A stretch of DNA of 64,000 nucleotides from Phytophthora colocasiae. Lineage: Eukaryota; Oomycota; Peronosporomycetes; Peronosporales; Peronosporaceae. The stretch lies in assembly GCA_018806915.1 (NCBI GenBank), contig JAGKQI010000085.1, positions 248,001-312,000 on the forward strand, read 5' to 3'. The position numbers were made by a program, and so were the translations under genes. This document shows positions 51,396 through 61,214 of this stretch, in pieces; within the stretch, counting starts at the first letter, position 1; the number at the start of each line of letters is the position of its first letter. The notes below the pieces were generated by a model. The model saw only the letters and a program-made list of their open reading frames with translations, ran no database searches and was not told where the DNA came from.

Positions 51396-52711
51396 TCAAC
51401 GTTCTTGATGCTTCTCTGACTGTGAACGTTTCAGTGTCTTTTGCAATCTCTTCCCTGCAACATCCCCCAGCAACATGCGCTGGACGAGACGGTTGTTTTC
51501 AAGAAATCCTGGCATAATCACGGATACCGCTGCAGCAACACAACCAGCTTCCAAAACGCCGCGTACAGAACTCTTGCCAGGGTGCAACCACGAAATCTTC
51601 CGTGTGGCAACGTTTCCAGCACTTACTAGCGCGTACGAAATGAGAATCAGACCAATTGATCGTCGCCGTCCTGGTGATTCTGCTAATATCGCGAGAGAAG
51701 GAATTGCGCCGCTCAAAAAGAACTGCAGCTTGCGAAGGGAAAGGGAATGATCACCAAGTCTGCCAAGTACACAGCACAGCGCCCAACCGATGTAGACGTA
51801 TCCTATAGAATACGTTGAAGAACGTGCCAACTTAGTTGCAAAGCCTTTCAGCTGGTCACTGGCGGGTTTTGAGCGCATTTTTGCGTGTCGTAAAGCCAAA
51901 ATCCATGCCGTCAAGTGTACTGGCGTGTACAAGCGTAAGGCCATCTCCACTACACGGAGGAAAAAATCACCACGAGCAAACTGTCCACAGTGAAGGTCTT
52001 TGTGGCGAATAGGACAAGGATTTGGATTGAATCCCTGTCGATATTTCTCTTGCAATTCATTTGCAACATGCTGTTTCAGCACCACACTTTTGAGAATTTG
52101 CCGCATATGTGAAGGTTCGTAGCTCTCCGGGTAAAAGAAACCCGACGAAAAGATCCACCCTCCCGCCGCCATGAAAGCGAGGAGTTCCAGAGGTCGGAGA
52201 TAGCTCAATTCCGGGTTTTTATCCAGATAATTGTCGAAAAGTCTGCTTGCAGCAGTCGTCGACAGGAGTGACACAACTGCTGGCCGGCTTCCCGGTGCCA
52301 TCCACAAAGTACTTACAGCTGCGGCTGCTGCTGCCGGTCCAACACTTGTCAGTACTGTTGATTTTAGATCGTCTTGTTCAGAATCGGTTTGAATCGAAGC
52401 TGATCGCTGCAGATAGCGGAATATTCCTAAGTTGCAAGTGGAAAGGTAAGTGCTTCGACGGGACTTTCAAGGTAAACAACATGTTACGCACCAATAAAGA
52501 CTGCAAGTGCAAATGAATTGCGCGACGGTGTTACAATTTTGAAACGTGGTGAGAGCTTTAGCCTCAGTAACGCAAAAATGGCTGCTCGGTTGCTAGTCAC
52601 ATTTGCGAGGGCGGTCAGAGCTGCCAACGCGGCTGTGACGCCTCGAATCGCGTGGGGAGCAGGCGAATTGGCAGTACGAAAGATCTGGAGGTGTTGCGAC
52701 GCGTCGAACAT
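51396..52711 (-). CDS. TMEM135-like membrane protein, copy B
   Basis: Paralogue of the gene at 19956-21268. Exons 52711-52492 and 52426-51396, a 65-bp intron at the same codon and phase (AVFIG|GIFRYLQRSA); 416 aa versus 415. Shared features: PLELLAFMAAGGWIFSSGFF, the Cys signature NPNPCPIRHKDLHCGQFARG, SYSIGYVYIGWALCC-like membrane segments and NRLVQRMLLGDVAGKRL near the C-terminus. Several transmembrane helices. The two genes have the same orientation, so they are probably ancestral tandem duplicates with an intervening gene and later transposon insertions. Confidence 0.72.
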
Positions 52712-53477
52712 GGCGGGATGGTCGGTTTCACGTGGATCAGTTCAATTGGGAAGTGAGCGAGAGCTCATGAGGCTATTGCAATGGTTTAACGCTGATTGCG
52801 GACCGATGCGCAGTGTGCGTGAACAATGCAAATCCCCAGAGCAGGCAAGCAATTCCTGCCGCCATGTTAAACAAAAGAGATTGAATGAAAATTCATACTA
52901 AAGGTTTTGGAAGAACCGGTAAGGTAGTAATGCAACCAATAGACTATGCGGCGAGTGAGTGAGTGATTAGGAACTATTTCGTCCTGGTACACAGAGCAAC
53001 GGCCACCAGCAACGGAACGTTCTGTGCCATCTAACGTGAATATCTCGGTAGGGTTAGTTCGAGAGCTACGAGATGCCTTAAGGACATTGTCCTTCGACAC
53101 AGTGGGCAAGCAGCAAAAACGCACTCGCTGCAAACGCAATTGGAATTGTCTCGTGGATATGTCAACTGTGCGGTGCCACCGAAAACTTGAAAGGTTTCAA
53201 AAATACGCGTATTTCTACCGTTTATCTTCTGAATATGCACCGGTTCAGGATATACGGATCCAAAGGTTCAAACTTCAGATTTCGTTTAAATACAGCTTGC
53301 CGCAACTTCAACTGCATTGAATTTTACAAGGTATAGCGAATTGCCAGGATCTACTGTACTTCTAAACGTTGCGTGGCGTCGCGTCCCAACCGCAAACGGC
53401 AAGAACGCAACTGACCTAAAGCTCTGACCGGCGTTAGAGACACATAAGTCAATTTGCCTCGTTGTCATCAAGTGACT
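52712..53477. other. Intergenic stretch without recognised features
   Basis: 766 bp between divergent genes (copy B and PPP4R2). Open frames here have poor composition and no splice support. It must contain both promoters; no motif could be assigned with confidence. Confidence 0.4.
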
Positions 53478-54083
53478 ATGACGTCCGCCTCAATGGAACA
53501 GCAAATCCTCGCTACAGAGGAAGAATTGGCCGGTAAAACCTTGTACAATTTCGTCTCTAAAAATCACACTTTACTAACGTTATTTTCTTTTCCAGATTTC
53601 GCTGCCGGAAGTGTTACGTGCATCTCACCCGCATTAGAGAAGGTTCTGCTGGAAATGCGCCAGACGGGAGTTCCATGCTACGCCTGGGCGCATCTCAAAG
53701 TGTTGCTATTGGCCAAATTGCAGCTGGCACTCGACACCATGGACGGAGATGCCGCTAGTAAAGGTCGACGAGCCAGCGTCACTCAGCTGTTGCAAACCTT
53801 TGAGAGTCCTCCGTTCACACTGCAACGGCTCACAGAGATCATCTTGGAGCCGCACCGCAGCTATCGCAGTTTGCCTAAGCTTCTCAATGCATTGGAGAAG
53901 CTGCTGGCTGTGAGTTCCACGATTCAAGTGGTGGATCCTCGTACGGCTCAAGCTATTCTGCAGCAATTCCAGAGCCCTGGACCACTGGAGATCGATTCAC
54001 CGATCGCTCGACCATTGGGGAATGCAATTGACGGTGAAGTGGCTGCACGAGCGCCTTGGAGCGGTACTGAAGCGGCTGCGTAA
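53478..54083 (+). CDS. PPP4R2: Protein phosphatase 4 regulatory subunit 2-like
   Basis: Exons 53478-53532 and 53596-54083; 180 aa. The 63-bp intron has donor GTAAAA, a branch sequence TTACTAACG and a TTTTCTTTTCCAG acceptor. Because its length is a multiple of three with no stop, it can also be read through, but splicing gives the better EELADFAAGSVTC. The family signature is PPFTLQRLTEIILEPHRSYR followed by KLLNALEKLLAVSSTIQVV, matching the PPP4R2 core (PFTIQRLCELLTDPRRNY in animals), and an upstream helix ISPALEKVLLEMRQTGVPCY. PPP4R2 anchors phosphatase 4 at centrosomes and in DNA-damage responses; the human protein is longer because of an acidic tail that is absent here. Confidence 0.8.
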   Translation: MTSASMEQQILATEEELAGKTLYNFVSKNHTLLTLFSFPDFAAGSVTCISPALEKVLLEMRQTGVPCYAWAHLKVLLLAKLQLALDTMDGDAASKGRRASVTQLLQTFESPPFTLQRLTEIILEPHRSYRSLPKLLNALEKLLAVSSTIQVVDPRTAQAILQQFQSPGPLEIDSPIARPLGNAIDGEVAARAPWSGTEAAA

Positions 54084-54181
54084 CAGTTTGTTTCTTGCTC
54101 AGAACCTTTTATTCTTATCTAAACATGAACATTGCACTTCTTGTTAACGTTTTCTATATGTGGTTGCTGTCTTAGGAAAAT

Positions 54182-56521
54182 TTAACTGTTACTTTGGTAG
54201 CTGACAGCCAACATAACCCATGTAGCAATTGTATCTTCAGCGTATGGGAAACATCGCACTGCAAGAGCAAATTGAGCCGAACGAGCGTGAAGCGTGAGAA
54301 TATCTGTAACGAGAGGGTTAACCGCCATGACATCTAACGCTTCATATGGAGCTTCGATAGTGAACATGGAGGGAACTCCTTGAAACGTGTGGCCTTCCTG
54401 GACGAAATTGCTGATACTTTGCTGGAAAAAAGCATTGTCAACTTGTGTCACGCCGTACAGACGCTCCAGCTCATACGCATTGAGCGCTGGCAGCAGATAA
54501 AAGCTTAAATCCTCGCTCCAACGAGTTACCAGACCTTCCGCTCTTCGTCGATTCGAGATACCTCGCTTTAAAGCTGTAGACCATTCTTGTTCCAGAGTTG
54601 AAGCTGAGGATACGTCAGGTGGCAGTAAAGCTACTGGTGGTTGATCAAAAGGAAGGTCTTCAATTAGACTCTCGTCCATCCGTTTCCAGCACGAATCATC
54701 ATCGAAATCAAATGAAGACTCGGCTAATTTCCACTTTGGAGGTTGGAGGTTAGCGAAGAATTGATGGTGGTTGAAAACACAGTCGATAGCACAATATCCA
54801 CGCCGTCTTGGAGCCCGCGCATCGTTCACTGCAAACTTCTCACCTGTTACAGCCTCCCACAAAAACACATCTGTAGAACTAGAGATTTAGTTAGCTTTTA
54901 GATTGAAAACTGATAATGTTCGGGGTAATACCTGCTTCCTCGCGTTAGAACCCAGACATGACCGACTTCTGCTGCTCCTCGATCTTCATAACTGCGTTGA
55001 GATCCTCGAGCAAAGTGCGACGCACTTTTACTAGCCGATATCGTCCCGATACACACGTACGCGTCAAGGCCACAACCCAAAAGGAGCGATGCCAACAGAA
55101 TCTGACCAACATAATGTTAGTGTCATAGTTGTCTAACGAGAAAGACTCAAACTTACTGCATGGTCCTGAGCGTCGCCTTTGAGAAGTGATAGAATAGTGG
55201 CAATCGATCGCCACGTTTCATCCGTCCCACCGCCTACTAATGCATTGGACTCGTATGGGAGCAAACCGACAAAGCGAGCGGCTTCACTTGGACTTCTGAC
55301 AGCCATCGGAGCACGTAAAGGTACAAGATATTTACACACCATACGATAGCGGCCATCCTCGTCCTCTGCAAACAGTTTAACAAGACGCTGTCGAGATCCA
55401 ATCTGTGCCATAAGCTTCGAGTATTCATCTTCTCCCGGAGATTCAGCTCCAGTGGAGCTCTTACGTTTGCTTTCACGCGTTTCGCTTCGATACTCGTCCC
55501 ACCACTGCTTGGCGTACTTGTAAAAAGAGTGATTACTTGCATTTCGCTTGAGGGTATCCTTATTCAGGAAGGTTCGAGCTTCATGAGCGGTACTGGTAGT
55601 TCGTTTACAGTTCAAGACATCAGCTCGAATGTCCAATGTCCCCACTGGATCTTTCATCCGCCCTGTAAGTTGGATAGGGAAGTGCACAAGCTGTAAAGTG
55701 GAGCACAACACTCTTCTCCAGTCAAGACGATGAACTGCTAGCAGTTCACGTGAAAGTTCTCTCCACTGAGCAGCTCCATCACTGTCTCTAGTCAGTAACT
55801 TCTTGGTAACTTTCACCACATCTAACTGAACAGACTCATCAACAAGACAAAGCGCTTCCCAAGGTGACGTCACTTCGACTGCGTAGCTAGCTCCACCTTT
55901 AGTACGAGCTGTTCGAGCTCTCTTCTTATCTATATGGAAGCGGAAGTGTTCGTCAAAGGGTGGATCAACGCAACAGCGAATATCTCGAGAGCTCTGGCGC
56001 TGCTTCTGAAATGAAACATTCACTCGAAAAAAAGAGACGACGCTGCCAACGGGACACTTCATCTCATCAAGCCCCACGTCTGTTTCATTAGCGTCTCCTT
56101 CTTCAACCAATTGATCGACAAATGCCTTCCCTTTAGACAACCGCAAGTACAAAATCACATCACGTTCGTTCTCCACATCCATTGAGTCATCAATGGCTCC
56201 ATCGATTTCACTCTTTGGAGTTTTACCAGTTAAATCCATGGCCCGAACAGTAGCCAAAAGTTGCTGTACGACTTCACTTTCCAACACATCGTGAACCACT
56301 TGATCTTCTCTAGATCGAACTGTTTCCTCGCCCAAATCTTCTTCTTTGTTGGACTGATTTTCAGAAGATTTGCTTTTCGAGAGTACCAGATTCTTAATCT
56401 GTTCATAAATTCCTTGTTCATGGAGCTTTGCATCGATAGCAGCGCGTAAGGACCGGATTTTCTCGGATGATAGCTCGCTACCTTCAGACTTCACTGGCTC
56501 CGCTTCGGTTATCCGCTCCAT
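54182..56521 (-). CDS. CEP76: CEP76-like centrosomal protein
   Basis: Exons 56521-55157, 55101-54932 and 54878-54182 with introns of 55 and 53 bp; 743 aa, against about 660 in human CEP76. N-terminal helical region (SLRAAIDAKLHEQGIYEQIK), then the CEP76 C2-like domain (VGSVVSFFRVNVSFQKQRQS; PVGTLDIRADVLNC), then the transglutaminase-like region with DAQ-type start DAQDHAILLASLLLGCGLDA, YVCIGT, HVWVLTRGS and VFLWEAVTGEKF. The joins are fixed by these family motifs. CEP76 restrains centriole re-duplication; in a zoosporic oomycete it is expected at basal bodies. Divergent from the first channel gene with only 82 bp between ATGs. Confidence 0.82.
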
Positions 56522-56603
56522 TTCGGTCGAGTGTGAATAGATCTTTCGACTGTTGTCATTCGACCCTTCAAGGAAGGAGTCTATTACTTTAGTAAAAAAA
56601 ATA
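56522..56603. promoter_or_regulatory. Very short divergent promoter (CEP76 / channel A)
   Basis: 82 bp separate the start codons of the two genes, so 5' leaders and promoter elements must overlap or lie within the genes. It contains TCGGTCGAGTG and an A-run before the channel ATG. No core motif assigned. Confidence 0.4.
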
Positions 56604-58769
56604 ATGAACCGCGTCGTCGTCGGGGAATTGCCTCGCATCGTGGACCAGCGGTATGGATCTTCTCATCTGGAACAGCCTGGCAGCAATCGACAAGGTCCAG
56701 ATCGTTTGCAGGTTATCGAGGAACGACTTGACCAGATGCAAGCAGACATTCAAACGACACATAAAATGCTGCGGGATTTAAACGCCTTGGTGCACCGTCA
56801 ACTACAGGTACTGGATACCAAGACTCTGTGTAATTTGTCATGTTGCTAATGGTTGGATATGTTGTAGATCACAGTATCCAGGAACAAGAGCAGGAACCTC
56901 AGCGAGAACTGTTCACCCATGGGGTTAAATATGTACTCCAAACCTCCACCAACCGGAACTTTAGGTGGATTGGAAGCCCTGCGACTCGTTCCTCCTGAAA
57001 TGCCAGAATCGATTAATAGTGCGCTCCAAGCCTTTAATGCTGCAGCTGCCAAACCTAGTAAAGCTGTACCAACATCGGAGAAGAAATCGAGTGCTTTGCT
57101 TCCTGTTCCAGAATCGACAGTTCCTGATCAAAATCCCGTGGAAAATGGCTTAACGGATAATGAGACGACTGAAGATGCGGCTCAACCACCGACTCCACTC
57201 CAGAAACGCATCATGAAAATTGTTCAATTGAGCAAGATGAGGGCTGATACTTCGTCTTCGCTCGATGATGACGCGGTTTCTCGTCGTTTTTCCGTGAGCT
57301 CCATGAACTTGACTCGAAGTCACGGCACTGTGCGGAAACGTAAGAACAATATGTTTGACAAACCGAGTGGAGTTGCGAGTGTTTCTCCCGAGGAAATCCT
57401 GGATGCTCGCAATATCGATGGCGAGGTGAATCCGTACACGTTACGCCACAACTCACGTTACCGAACCGTTTGGGATTTGTTGGTTATCATCGTAATTCTC
57501 TTGGATATTATCTTCACGCCGCTTACATTAGGCTTTAACTACGACTCCAAGTTCTTGGACGCATACAACGTGTTCGAGCCTGTGATTTTCACGATCGATT
57601 TCTTTGTGCGGATGTTTTCGTCTTATATGAATGAACACGGAGAACTTATATCGGGACCCAAACGTACTGCAACTCATTACGTGATGAGTGGTTGGGCTAT
57701 CCCTGACTTTCTCAGTTGGTTCCCATTCGAATCCTTTGCGCATTTCAGTCATAGCAAAGCTCTTGGCTTTATGAAAATCATCCGTCTCAGCAAAGTGAGC
57801 AATCTCGCCTACAGAGTTCAATCTGCCAGGAAAGCGGGACTTGTACGCTTTGCGATGCTTCTTGGACTTGTACTCACAATTGCACACTTGCTGACGTGCT
57901 ATTGGAGTTTTGTAGCTGTTGAATGGAGATTGCATCTCGAAGATGGACCATTTGTACCGAAAACAATGTTCGAAGATTACAGCCTCTCTTGGTCTTTAGT
58001 GATTGGGTGTGTGAATGCAAGTCCTCCGGTCATGTACGCACCGATAGAATTAATTTCCGTGGCTGTATTTATGCTGATCGGAAATATCCTTCAAGCAAGT
58101 GTGTTCGGAGCTGTTGCAGCTCTCATTTCGTCCTTAGATGAAAATGAAGCAGCATTCAGTAAAAAGATCATAACTACTTCTGAGCGTTGTCGGTTCTTGG
58201 GGATTCCGGAAGAATTATCCAGACGTATTCGTGGTTACTATGAGAATCTATGGCGTGAAACGAAAAGTGTTAGTGGAGATGCGGATGCTTTTATCAACGA
58301 ACTCTCTCCTGCTCTCATTTGTGAAGTAAAATTCCAACTTTATAGGGATATGATTCGGAAAATCCCTTTCCTGTCTGCTAAAACGTTAGCTCCAGCAGTG
58401 ATTGAAGTGCTGATCCTTCATTTACGCACAGTGATCTATATGCAAGACGACGTTTTGATTCGTAAGGGGGAATTTGGAGACTGGATGGGGTTTATCGGCT
58501 CTAAAGGATCAGTTGGTGTTTTGGATCCTAATTCGGAGACGATCAAGATTATCTGTATCCTTCGGAAAGGTGATTACTTTGGTGAGATGGCGTTACTACA
58601 ACATACCAAACGATCAGCAACGACGGTGGCACTGACTTGGGTGCAAATCCACGTACTCTGTCGCCAAGACCTAGACTACGTAAAAGAGATGTACCCTACC
58701 CAAGCGGAGATTCTCGAAAGCGAGATCACCAAGTATAAGTACATGACATCGGGGACTGAACGCTGGTAA
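56604..58769 (+). CDS. Cyclic-nucleotide-binding ion channel with unusual pore, copy A
   Basis: Exons 56604-56807 and 56868-58769; 701 aa. N-terminal coiled coil (RLDQMQADIQTTHKMLRDLN), phospho-rich linker (RRFSVSSMNLTRS). Six transmembrane segments: VWDLLVIIVILLDIIFTPLT, FEPVIFTIDFFVRMFSSYMN, SGWAIPDFLSWFPFESF, LGFMKIIRLSKVSNLAYRVQ, FAMLLGLVLTIAHLLTCYWS and a final helix AVFMLIGNILQASVFGAV. The pore region reads SLVIGCVNASPPVMY and lacks the Gly-Tyr/Phe-Gly of K+ channels. A C-linker (RCRFLGIPEELSRRIRGYYE) leads to a cyclic-nucleotide-binding domain with the FGEMALL and TKRSATTVALT phosphate-binding cassette. Resembles CNG/HCN architecture; ion selectivity cannot be predicted. Confidence 0.8.
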
Positions 58770-58930
58770 TTATTTGTTGTCTTTCGTATAATATTCGTGC
58801 GTAAAAGTTTTTCATGTAATGGTCCTGTAGTTCTTCGTAACTATTTCGAGATTGGCAATTTGCGTTGGTTTCAGGACAATTGAACTTTATTCACTCGACT
58901 GCTTCATTGCTGCATCATTTTCTACAGCCA

Positions 58931-61144
58931 ATGGACCTCAGTGAAGACCCACCGCTGCGTGCAGTCATGGAGCAGGACGGATCTGCGACAATATCACGAA
59001 ATCAAAATGGAGACCGACACGCTTTAGAGAAACCTAAAAATCTGGACGAACGGCTTGACCAAATGCAAAGTGAAATTCGTGCCGTGCATCAGATGATGCA
59101 TGACTTGACTGGACTTGTGCAGCGACAGCTTCAGGTAAGATTTTCAATTGTTAGTACAAATATTTACGCTTCTGGTTCCGAGTTGACACTTCTATTATGT
59201 CAGACAACAGCCCCCAAACGCCACAGTGAAAGTTCGTCGCCTTCGAACTTCACAGCTTTGGCCAAAAGTGGATCCGTTCGGGCTTTGGCGACACCTGGTG
59301 TTGCTCCACTCGATCTTTTACCTTCTGACCCTCCCAACATGGATTCAGTACCAAGTTTTCGAACAGATACTAGAGCTGCAACCCAAACGGATGGAGATGT
59401 TAGTCGAGTAGACACAATGTTGTCACCTCTAACGGACCCTCCGGTATCAAAGAAAAGAAGTCTAGGACTTGCAGTTCTCAACGCAGAGTTTGCTGCTTTA
59501 CGAAGATCTCTGATTCGGGGTCCTGAAAGTCGGAGAAGCAAAGGTGATACGTCAAAAGATGCATCCGAAGCAGTGATATTGGCGAGGGATTCACCACTAA
59601 GTCAACGTCTAAAGACACCTGACCAGGAAGACTTACAAAACAAGGACCTGAAATTGGAAGTCACTCGGCGGTTTTCCATCTCCTCCAACATGGTAACCAG
59701 GTCAGGGCCTAGCAAAAACCGACTGAAAAGTTTGTTTATCAAGGCACGAGCTGATGCCACCGTCTCTCCGGAGGATATTCTGTCTGCACGTAATTTGGAT
59801 GGAGAATTGGGTAGATTCACGCTGTATCACGACTCACCGTATCGTTACGCGTGGGATATGCTCATTATGGCAATGATCCTCCTCGATGTTATCTTGACTC
59901 CGTTGTCTTTGGGCTTTAACTACACACCCCGCTTCATGAATGGACTGAATATCTGCGGAACGATTTTATTCGTGATAGATTTTGTTGTACATCTCTTCTC
60001 GTCGTACACAGACGAACGTGGTGATTTAATCTCAGGGCCGAAACACACTGCAATGAATTATCTGACGAGTGGGTGGGCGATCCCCGATTTTCTCAGTTGG
60101 TTCCCGTTCGAGTTGTTCGCTTCCTCCAGTAAGGGGCGAGTTCTGAGCTTCACGAAGATTTTTCGACTAGCAAAAGTGAGTCAACTTGCACGGAAGTTCA
60201 ATTCGGCCAAGAAAGCTGGAATTCTGAGGTTTATCTTACTTTTAGGGATTGTACTTACTGTAGTACACCTCTTGGCTTGCTATTGGAGCTGGGTAGCGCA
60301 TGGATGGCGCTCACATCTTGACGAAAACACTTTCGTTCCTGAATCGCTATTCGAAGAATACGCTCTTTGTTGGTCACTAATTATTGGGTGTTTAAACGCA
60401 AGTCCTCCCGGAATGTACACTGCCATTGAGGAAATTTCAGTAGCTTGTTTCATGCTAATTGGAAATATCCTTCAAGCCAGCGTTTTTGGCTCCGTGGCAG
60501 TATTAATATCGTCTTTTGACGAAGACGAAGCTGCGTATAACAAGAAGATCATTTCGACTTCAGAACGGTGTCGATTCCTCGGTATTCCTGACGGTTTGAC
60601 GAAGCGAATTCGTGGATACTACGAGAATCTCTGGCGTGAAACCAAGAGTGTAAATAGTGACGCTGACGCTTTTATCAACGAACTCTCCCCTGCGCTTATC
60701 TGTGAGGTAAAATTCCAGCTTTACCGGGATATGCTCAAGCAGATTCCATTCCTTTCTGCCAAAACCCTGGCTCCAGCTGTAATTGAGATGCTGATTCTAC
60801 ATCTACGCACGGTGATCTACATGCAAGACGATGTGCTCATCCGCAAAGGAGAATTTGGTGACTGGATGGGATTCATCGGATCAAAAGGCTCTGTTGGTGT
60901 TTTAGATCCAACGACGGACACGCGGAAGATCATCCGCATTCTTCGAAAAGGTGACTACTTTGGCGAAATGGCTCTATTACAGCGAGCCAAGCGATCGACG
61001 ACTGCCGTTGCGTTGACGTGGGTGCAGCTTCATGTTCTTTGTCGTAATGATTTAGACAGTGTCAAAGAACAATACCCCACTCAGACGGAGATTCTCGAGC
61101 GGGAGATCAACAAGTACATGCAGTCCAAAGTTCGATACAAATAA
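58931..61144 (+). CDS. Cyclic-nucleotide-binding ion channel with unusual pore, copy B
   Basis: Exons 58931-59134 and 59204-61144; 714 aa. Exon 1 encodes 68 codons, exactly as in copy A, ending in VQRQLQ, and the intron sits at the same place. The 69-bp intron has no stop and is a multiple of three, so retention would add 23 residues. Transmembrane pattern and CNBD match copy A: RYAWDMLIMAMILLDVILTP, FELFASSSKGRVLSF, KIFRLAKVSQLARKFNSAKK, pore SLIIGCLNASPPGMYTAIEE, and DYFGEMALLQRAKRS. The N-terminal linker has expanded (TPGVAPLDLLPSDPP). Start at the ATG of MDLSEDPPL. Confidence 0.8.
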   Translation: MDLSEDPPLRAVMEQDGSATISRNQNGDRHALEKPKNLDERLDQMQSEIRAVHQMMHDLTGLVQRQLQVRFSIVSTNIYASGSELTLLLCQTTAPKRHSESSSPSNFTALAKSGSVRALATPGVAPLDLLPSDPPNMDSVPSFRTDTRAATQTDGDVSRVDTMLSPLTDPPVSKKRSLGLAVLNAEFAALRRSLIRGPESRRSKGDTSKDASEAVILARDSPLSQRLKTPDQEDLQNKDLKLEVTRRFSISSNMVTRSGPSKNRLKSLFIKARADATVSPEDILSARNLDGELGRFTLYHDSPYRYAWDMLIMAMILLDVILTPLSLGFNYTPRFMNGLNICGTILFVIDFVVHLFSSYTDERGDLISGPKHTAMNYLTSGWAIPDFLSWFPFELFASSSKGRVLSFTKIFRLAKVSQLARKFNSAKKAGILRFILLLGIVLTVVHLLACYWSWVAHGWRSHLDENTFVPESLFEEYALCWSLIIGCLNASPPGMYTAIEEISVACFMLIGNILQASVFGSVAVLISSFDEDEAAYNKKIISTSERCRFLGIPDGLTKRIRGYYENLWRETKSVNSDADAFINELSPALICEVKFQLYRDMLKQIPFLSAKTLAPAVIEMLILHLRTVIYMQDDVLIRKGEFGDWMGFIGSKGSVGVLDPTTDTRKIIRILRKGDYFGEMALLQRAKRSTTAVALTWVQLHVLCRNDLDSVKEQYPTQTEILEREINKYMQSKVRYK

Positions 61145-61214
61145 TTTAAAAGAAAAATGCACAAACTCTCTACTACGTAGTAAAAGGTTATTCCGCTACG
61201 ACATTTAACAACCA

